The position numbers were made by a program, and so were the translations under genes. Shown piece by piece: positions 7,501 to 11,120 of a DNA stretch of 11,120 bases. The notes beneath the pieces were generated by a model. It saw only the letters and a program-made list of their open reading frames with translations. It had not been told where the DNA came from and did no database searches. Within the stretch, counting starts at the first letter, position 1; each line of letters opens with the position of its first letter. Source of the stretch: Spirochaetaceae bacterium (GTDB taxonomy: Bacteria > Spirochaetota > Spirochaetia > Treponematales > Breznakiellaceae); contig JAITXS010000094.1 of the NCBI GenBank assembly GCA_031284645.1, positions 1-11,120 on the forward strand, given 5' to 3'.

Positions 7501-7506
7501 ATTATA
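7501..7506 (-). promoter_or_regulatory. Candidate -10 box of an internal promoter before ygeY
   Basis: The minus strand reads TATAAT exactly, about 39 nt before the ygeY start, in an A+T-rich gap that also has two ATATTGAT copies nearer the gene. No good -35 hexamer stands 16-18 nt upstream (TTCGAT at 18 is poor), so if real this promoter would need an activator or be weak. It would allow ygeY, ygeW and carbamate kinase to be expressed independently of the transporter upstream. Confidence 0.3.
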
Positions 7507-7544
7507 GATCATAAACATTAAGCGATCGAATGTCTCTTCAATAC

Positions 7545-7570
7545 ATAACTTAAGATAACTTAAGATAACT
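7545..7570. repeat. 10-bp tandem repeat, 2.6 copies
   Basis: The unit ATAACTTAAG occurs twice in perfect tandem followed by ATAACT. The repeat ends inside the stop codon of the symporter gene and extends into the gap before ygeY. Each unit contains CTTAAG, and AACTTAAG also occurs twice in the regulatory region at 11016-11023 and 11032-11039. A 10-bp period places each copy on the same face of the helix, as expected for a protein-binding array, but replication slippage would also explain it. Confidence 0.75.
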
Positions 7571-9062
7571 AAAAATCCGAGTCCTCACTAAAAGTTCGTT
7601 TAGGGTAATGCGCAAGGAATTCCGTAGTCTCTCTCCGGGGCGGGAAAAGCAGACTAAAGCCCACAAACGCAGTGCAGGCAAAGACCAAGCCCGGGATAAC
7701 CGGCTGCCGTTCCCATCCGAAAAACGTCAAATCGGGAATAAGGTGGCGTTCAAAAACAATGGACACCAGACTGCCAACCAGAAGGGAAGCGACCGCTCCG
7801 GCTGTTGATGCTTTTTTCCAATAATGCCCTAGTACATACGGGAAAAACGCCCCGGCGGCACGTAAGGTAAACGAAAATACCAATAAATCCATGATGCTTG
7901 CCGCTTCCAGAGCAATCAACACGCTGAATATACCGACAACAATCATCGCGGATCGTGTAACCAGGAGCATCTCATGCTCTCGTGCCTCTTTTCTGATATA
8001 GCGCTTCCATATATCATGACTGAAAATCGAGCCTGCGGCGAGCAAGTCCGATTCCGCACTGGACATCGTTGCCGAAATAATCCCCACAAAGAGAAGCCCG
8101 ACAACGAATGCAGGCATAGTAAACACTGCCAACACGGGAAGGGAATACAGGGAACCCTGCATAAGTATAAAATCTTTGTCAATCTGACCTGTTTTAACAA
8201 TGGCAAGGATAATGATGCCAAGTACGGCAGGGATAAACGCATAGATACCGTTGATAAGGGCGGCTATCATGGAACCACGCCTTGCGGCTTTGCCATCACT
8301 TGCCGAATAATAACGGGAAACCACTTCTTGCCCAACGGTAAAGCTTGCCAGATACATCACGGAAAGAGCGATAATCGCCTGCGGTCCGCCGATCCCTTTA
8401 AAAAGATCCAGGCTTTCAAGAGATACATTTGCTCGAATCTGACTCCAACCACCTGCAAAATTGACCGCAAAGGGAAGGGTAAGGAATATACCCAACACAA
8501 TAAGAATTATCTGAATAAAATTGGTGACGGCAACGCCCCTCATGCCGCCCATAACGGAACATGCTGTTATAACGCTTCCTGCGATAAGTAAGGAGATCGC
8601 CCAGCTTGTGCCGAACAGAATGGAAAATACCGCCGCTGTTGCCATAAACTGTCCTGCGGTAAATCCAATCATCGGCAGAAGCATGGTGATTGAAGTAAAA
8701 ACACCGGCGAAATCGCCGTATCTCCGGCGGAAATATTCGGGAACGGTCTTAACTCCTGCTTTACGCAATTTCGGTGCAAACAGGGAAATCACCATAAAAG
8801 CGATTCCCATTGTGAGTATGTACCATACAGCGCTCAACCCCCAACGCGAAGCGCCGAGATTGCTGGCATTTTCTACAACGCCCAAGGTGGCCCCTATGCC
8901 GATTTCCGTTGCGGCAAGGGAAGCCCCTATCAGAAGCGGCCCCATCCTGCGACCGAAAAGCATGAAATCCGTTGAGGATTTCATGCGACGGAATGCCAGG
9001 TATCCGACACTCAACATCACGAGCAGATAAACAGTAACAATAACAATGACCGTTCCCTGCAT
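7569..9062 (-). CDS. Sodium:solute symporter family transporter (497 aa)
   Basis: An integral membrane carrier of the SSS (PutP/PanF/SglT) family, which uses the sodium gradient to import a small solute. About 13 hydrophobic segments are visible, starting with residues 3-23. The family signature falls at 324-345, GIISATMSSAESDLLAAGS, containing the Ser/Thr residues that form the Na2 site in related proteins; GGMRGVAVTNFIQ (172-184) is another family landmark. Length is typical. The substrate cannot be told from the sequence. Its position between ygeX and ygeY suggests an intermediate of the pathway, such as an amino acid, a ureido acid or allantoin-like compound, rather than proline or pantothenate. 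The ATG at 9062-9060 is preceded by an in-frame TAA 12 nt upstream. Its AGGGAG site is only 2 nt from the ATG, unusually close. Starting instead at GTG codon 15 or ATG codon 16 would remove most of the first membrane helix. Confidence 0.85.
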   Translation of the reverse strand: MQGTVIVIVTVYLLVMLSVGYLAFRRMKSSTDFMLFGRRMGPLLIGASLAATEIGIGATLGVVENASNLGASRWGLSAVWYILTMGIAFMVISLFAPKLRKAGVKTVPEYFRRRYGDFAGVFTSITMLLPMIGFTAGQFMATAAVFSILFGTSWAISLLIAGSVITACSVMGGMRGVAVTNFIQIILIVLGIFLTLPFAVNFAGGWSQIRANVSLESLDLFKGIGGPQAIIALSVMYLASFTVGQEVVSRYYSASDGKAARRGSMIAALINGIYAFIPAVLGIIILAIVKTGQIDKDFILMQGSLYSLPVLAVFTMPAFVVGLLFVGIISATMSSAESDLLAAGSIFSHDIWKRYIRKEAREHEMLLVTRSAMIVVGIFSVLIALEAASIMDLLVFSFTLRAAGAFFPYVLGHYWKKASTAGAVASLLVGSLVSIVFERHLIPDLTFFGWERQPVIPGLVFACTAFVGFSLLFPPRRETTEFLAHYPKRTFSEDSDF

Positions 9063-9184
9063 AGCTCCCTTTTATCCAAGTTTATCCACGCGAAAAATCC
9101 TGAATCAAACACGAGGGATAAAAATCAGCAAAAAGCCTTAAAAAACCCCTGCAACGTTACATTGAGAATAACGGATCCACGTTT

Positions 9185-10453
9185 CTAATACGACGGATAT
9201 TCCCCGTCCCATACAATACTCTGATAGCGGCGGGGATCCGTGTCCCCTTCCGTGCTAAAGACAAGTACGACAGAATCTTCATTGAGAGCGAGTGCATCCC
9301 GAAAGTCCCGGTAATCGTCACTTTCCATTAAAGCCGTTACCAGTCCCGTGGGAACCGCACCGGATTCACCGGAAATGACTCGCGTGTCTCCGTGAAGCGG
9401 GGCACCAAGAACACGCATCCCTCTTGCACTGACCCAATCAGGAGCAGACACAAAGAAATTTGCATGATTTTTGAGGATCTGCCATGAAATGGTATTTGCC
9501 TCACCGCAGGCAAGCCCTGCCATAATTGTATTAAGATCACCGCCGACAGCGATAAGTTTATTTTCTGCTGCCGAACGGTAGATACAGTCGGCTGCAGAAG
9601 CTTCAACAACGGTGAGTATCGGGGGATTCTCCTTGTACGCATTGGCAAAAAAGCCCTGTACGGAGCCGGCAAGCGATCCGACACCGGCCTGCACAAAAAT
9701 ATGCGTCGGGCGTTCAACACCATATGAATGGAGCTGCTGATCAGCCTCAAAAGACATGGTACCGTAACCTTGCATGATCCATGCGGGTATTTTCTCGTAA
9801 CCATCCCATGCGGTATCCTGTACCATCACACCATTCGGGTCTTTTGACGCCTTTTCATTGGCAAGACGCACAGCGTCATCATAATTAAGATCAGTGATTG
9901 AAGCATCAGCGCCTTCTTTGAGGATATTTTGCAGACGGATTGGCGAGGATCCTTTGGGCATCAAAACCACGGATTTTTGCCGGAGTTTGTTTGCCGCCCA
10001 GGCGACTCCTCGTCCGTGATTGCCGTCCGTTGCCGTGTAAAAGGTAATATCTCCAAGCTCTTTCTTTAAATGGTTGGATACAAGCATATTATAATCAAGC
10101 TCTGAAATATCTTTCCCTGTACGCTCGGCGATATAACGGGCAATTGCATAAGATCCGCCAAGTACTTTAAACGCATTCAAATTAAAGCGATAGGATTCAT
10201 CTTTAAGGTAAAGGCCTTTTATACCAAACCTGAACGCAAGCTTGTCAAGCCTGACAAGCGGCGTCTCATTGTACTGGGGGAAACTTTTATGAAAATTATG
10301 GGCTTTACGCATCTGAGAAGGCGTCATCAGGGCCATGCTCTCAACACAATCTGTTTTGGGCATAGTGTTTTTTATCCATTTTATTGGTTCTTTCACAAGA
10401 CCTCCTTGTTGAGCTTGGGGAATCGGGTTTTGGGCGGAGTGCTGTTCATTCAT
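9185..10453 (-). CDS. ygeX: Diaminopropionate ammonia-lyase (422 aa)
   Basis: A cytoplasmic PLP enzyme of fold type II (tryptophan synthase beta family) that converts 2,3-diaminopropionate to pyruvate and two ammonia. Lys96 in NLNAFKVLGG matches the Schiff-base lysine (E. coli Lys77). Asp143 in TATDGNHGRG and Asp213 in VQDTAWDGY match the acid/base residues reported for the E. coli enzyme (Asp120, Asp189). QAGVGSLAGSV (255-265) contains the phosphate-binding glycine loop, and GLACGEAN (313-320) and SGESGAVPTG (361-370) are family motifs. The protein is about 24 residues longer than E. coli YgeX (398 aa). Most of this is a polar, Gln-rich N-terminus (residues 1-22) before the conserved region. 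A GGAGG site 7 nt before the ATG supports this longer start over Met31. It lies 17 bp after ridA, whose product acts on the same class of enamine intermediate. Also called dpaL. Confidence 0.95.
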   Translation of the reverse strand: MNEQHSAQNPIPQAQQGGLVKEPIKWIKNTMPKTDCVESMALMTPSQMRKAHNFHKSFPQYNETPLVRLDKLAFRFGIKGLYLKDESYRFNLNAFKVLGGSYAIARYIAERTGKDISELDYNMLVSNHLKKELGDITFYTATDGNHGRGVAWAANKLRQKSVVLMPKGSSPIRLQNILKEGADASITDLNYDDAVRLANEKASKDPNGVMVQDTAWDGYEKIPAWIMQGYGTMSFEADQQLHSYGVERPTHIFVQAGVGSLAGSVQGFFANAYKENPPILTVVEASAADCIYRSAAENKLIAVGGDLNTIMAGLACGEANTISWQILKNHANFFVSAPDWVSARGMRVLGAPLHGDTRVISGESGAVPTGLVTALMESDDYRDFRDALALNEDSVVLVFSTEGDTDPRRYQSIVWDGEYPSY

Positions 10454-10470
10454 TTGAAAGCCTCCGTTTT

Positions 10471-10842
10471 TTAGACCTCGGCTATTGCTTCAATTTCACA
10501 CAGCACATTTTTCGGCAGTGTTCTTACCGCGACACAGGAGCGTGCCGGTTTTCCGGTAAAATGCTTGGCGTAGACCTCGTTAAAGGCCGCGAAATCAGCC
10601 ATATCGGCAAGGAAACAGCTTGTTTTTACGACTTTGGCAAGCGAAGTTCCCGCTTCCTCAAGTATCGCTTTAAGATTCTTAATACACTGTTCCGCCTGTT
10701 CTGCCGCTGTTTTCCCCACAACTTCGCCTGATTTCGGGTCTAAGGGAATCTGACCGGATGTAAAGGCAAGATTACCGACTATAAAGCCCTGAGAATAAGG
10801 GCCAATGGCTGCCGGTGCCGCACTGCTTTGGATAAGTTTCAT
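10471..10842 (-). CDS. ridA: RidA family 2-iminopropanoate/enamine deaminase (123 aa)
   Basis: A small YjgF/YER057c/UK114-family protein that hydrolyses reactive enamines/imines such as 2-aminoacrylate and 2-iminopropionate to the keto acid and ammonia, sparing PLP enzymes from damage. Length is exactly typical for this trimeric family. Seen: AIGPYSQG (12-19), TSGQIPLDP (28-36), the Arg101 in KPARSCVAV that corresponds to the carboxylate-binding arginine of canonical RidA (Arg105), and CEIEAIAEV at the C-terminus with Glu118. Having that arginine places it with true RidA rather than arginine-free Rid paralogues. It is the first gene of the block, with AAGAGG 4 nt before the ATG. Because YgeX makes pyruvate through an aminoacrylate intermediate, a dedicated clean-up role for this copy is a strong inference from context. 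Confidence 0.95.
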   Translation of the reverse strand: MKLIQSSAAPAAIGPYSQGFIVGNLAFTSGQIPLDPKSGEVVGKTAAEQAEQCIKNLKAILEEAGTSLAKVVKTSCFLADMADFAAFNEVYAKHFTGKPARSCVAVRTLPKNVLCEIEAIAEV

Positions 10843-10860
10843 ATTACCTCTTATATAGTA

Positions 10861-10887
10861 AGTATAGAATTTTCAAGCTTTGTTCAA
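10861..10887 (-). promoter_or_regulatory. Candidate ridA-proximal promoter
   Basis: The minus strand has TTGAAC (10882-10887) and TATACT (10861-10866) with a 15-bp spacer. The hexamers are good (4/6 and 5/6 to the sigma-70 consensus) but the spacer is shorter than the usual 16-18. A transcript from here would have a leader of only about 12-15 nt that still includes the ribosome binding site. Confidence 0.3.
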
Positions 10888-10910
10888 GGCTGCAGTCTTA
10901 AGCAAAGCCT
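10875..10910 (-). repeat. Inverted repeat in the ridA leader
   Basis: AAGCTTTG (10875-10882) and CAAAGCCT (10903-10910) pair over 8 bp with one G-U wobble in the minus-strand RNA, around a 20-nt loop. The loop contains the near-palindrome AAGGCTGCAGTCTT (10886-10899, one mismatched pair). If transcription starts at either upstream promoter, this hairpin lies in the 5' leader about 33 nt before ridA. Confidence 0.35.
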
Positions 10911-10924
10911 ATCCTTACAGGATA
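10910..10924. promoter_or_regulatory. Palindrome O1, candidate operator
   Basis: TATCCT-TAC-AGGATA is a perfect 6-bp inverted repeat with a 3-bp centre. Its core ATCCTNACAGGAT is shared with the second palindrome at 11042-11058. Its right half (10919-10924) coincides with the candidate -10 box of the TTGATA promoter, so a protein bound here would block that promoter. The regulator is unknown and not encoded in the window. Confidence 0.45.
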
Positions 10925-10947
10925 TCATGAAAAGAACGAAATATCAA
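10919..10947 (-). promoter_or_regulatory. Candidate sigma-70 promoter P1 for the ridA-led operon
   Basis: TTGATA (10942-10947, 5/6 to consensus) is separated by exactly 17 bp from TATCCT (10919-10924, 4/6). Transcription would start near 10912 and give a leader of about 70 nt. The -10 box overlaps palindrome O1, a typical arrangement for repression. Confidence 0.4.
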
Positions 10948-10969
10948 GCGGTCGCATTGCCTAAAAAAT

Positions 10970-11017
10970 AATCTAGCCGAAAAGGGGTGGTTGCCCAAGA
11001 ACAAAAATCTAGCCGAA
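10970..11017. repeat. Pair of 12-bp direct repeats, 36 bp apart
   Basis: AATCTAGCCGAA occurs identically at 10970-10981 and 11006-11017 on the plus strand. The pair lies between palindromes O1 and O2. Twelve identical bases at a set spacing in a short non-coding stretch are unlikely to be chance, and paired sites for a regulator are the obvious reading. Confidence 0.6.
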
Positions 11018-11040
11018 CTTAAGCTCATGAAAACTTAAGC
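11016..11040. repeat. Pair of 9-bp AACTTAAGC direct repeats, 16 bp apart
   Basis: AACTTAAGC occurs at 11016-11024 and 11032-11040, and the shorter CTTAAGC recurs at 10897-10903. AACTTAAG is also the core of the tandem repeat at 7545-7570. CTTAAG is itself palindromic, so these could be half-sites or full small operators. Confidence 0.5.
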
Positions 11041-11041
11041 G

Positions 11042-11058
11042 ACATCCTGACAGGATGT
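11042..11058. promoter_or_regulatory. Palindrome O2, candidate operator (or plus-strand terminator)
   Basis: ACATCCTG-A-CAGGATGT is a perfect 8-bp inverted repeat with a single central base and shares the core ATCCTNACAGGAT with O1. It would cover about +1 to +17 of the candidate promoter P2. On the plus strand it is followed by GTTTTTAG, so as RNA it could form ACATCC/GGATGT with a 5-nt loop and a U-tract, a terminator shape for plus-strand transcription. No plus-strand gene that would need such a terminator is evident. Confidence 0.5.
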
Positions 11059-11064
11059 GTTTTT

Positions 11065-11094
11065 AGTATAAATTTTATTTTTGTTTATTTGCAA
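11065..11094 (-). promoter_or_regulatory. Candidate sigma-70 promoter P2, upstream
   Basis: TTGCAA (11089-11094, 4/6 to consensus) and TATACT (11065-11070, 5/6) are 18 bp apart in an A+T-rich stretch. Transcription would start near 11058, at the edge of palindrome O2, and give a leader of about 215 nt before ridA containing both direct-repeat families. Confidence 0.35.
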
Positions 11095-11120
11095 GAGCTT
11101 TTCAATTGCCGCATTTAGAT

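Noticed and set aside
7974..8591. Plus-strand open frame of 205 codons opposite the symporter gene
   Set aside because: It is antisense to a clear SSS transporter, rich in Cys, His, Asn and Lys in a pattern typical of a shadow frame, with no protein family features. The 169-codon frame at 8521-9030 is rejected for the same reason.
9071..9090. Two near-tandem TTTATCCA[AC]G sequences resembling DnaA boxes, hinting at an origin
   Set aside because: Neither matches the TTATNCACA box fully. There are only two, and there is no A+T-rich unwinding region or dnaA/dnaN gene. They lie just before the symporter start, so replication is not a sensible reading.
9126..9160. GGGG followed by TTTTTT on the minus strand after ygeX, looking like an intrinsic terminator
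   Set aside because: No complementary C-rich arm precedes the G-run within hairpin distance, so no terminator stem can form.
11035..11118. Open minus-strand frame at the right edge (27 codons ending in TAA at 11037-11035), possibly the tail of an upstream gene
   Set aside because: The frame is short, A+T-rich and Lys/Asn-heavy, as expected of non-coding DNA, and overlaps the candidate P2 promoter and O2. It cannot be judged without sequence beyond the edge.
1..11120. tRNA or rRNA genes, CRISPR arrays, insertion sequences, prophage or defence genes
   Set aside because: The window is almost fully occupied by eight metabolic and transport genes. The small gaps show no tRNA-like cloverleaf, no repeat-spacer array, and no transposase or integrase coding.

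Overview
The window carries one long co-directional gene block on the minus strand. It runs from a 278-bp non-coding region at the right edge (10843-11120) down to the left edge, where the next gene has just begun. Eight complete genes are present, none visibly broken. In order of transcription they are a RidA-type enamine/imine deaminase, 2,3-diaminopropionate ammonia-lyase (YgeX/DpaL), a sodium:solute symporter, the M20 metallohydrolase YgeY, the knotted carbamoyltransferase YgeW, carbamate kinase, a nucleobase permease of the NCS2 family, and the molybdenum-binding subunit of a xanthine dehydrogenase-type hydroxylase (XdhA). The ninth gene, of which only seven codons are visible, is probably the FAD-binding partner subunit (XdhB).

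This gene set is a rearranged version of the E. coli xdh-yge-ygf region. That region is linked to selenium-dependent molybdenum hydroxylases and to anaerobic purine/urate breakdown in gut bacteria. The inferred logic is as follows. The permease imports xanthine or urate, and the molybdenum hydroxylase interconverts purines. Ring-opening enzymes (YgfK, SsnA and HyuA types, not in this window) would yield ureido derivatives of 2,3-diaminopropionate, which YgeY and YgeW strip down. YgeW is inferred to release carbamoyl phosphate, which carbamate kinase turns into ATP. YgeX converts diaminopropionate to pyruvate and ammonia through an aminoacrylate-type intermediate, which RidA is suited to hydrolyse. 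Parts of the middle of this route rest on published proposals and gene context rather than on anything readable here.

Region by region: 10843-11120 is regulatory. It has three candidate minus-strand promoters, two related palindromes 133 bp apart (ATCCTNACAGGAT core), a 12-bp direct repeat pair and AACTTAAGC repeats. 10842-9185 holds ridA and ygeX, separated by 17 bp. 9062-7569 is the symporter. 7462-3912 holds ygeY, ygeW and carbamate kinase. 3813-2377 is the permease. 2316-31 is xdhA, followed 9 bp later by the xdhB-like start. The gaps of 60-122 bp between genes are mostly not empty: four of six hold inverted repeats that would fold in the mRNA, and a fifth holds a 10-bp tandem repeat. No intrinsic terminator on the minus strand is evident.

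The gene content suggests an anaerobic, probably host-associated, amino-acid and purine-fermenting bacterium with molybdenum cofactor and possibly selenium metabolism. A spirochaete of the Treponema type or a Clostridia-like anaerobe would fit. The window has no rRNA or other marker, so the taxonomic guess is weak. There are no RNA genes, mobile elements, CRISPR arrays or phage genes that I can support.
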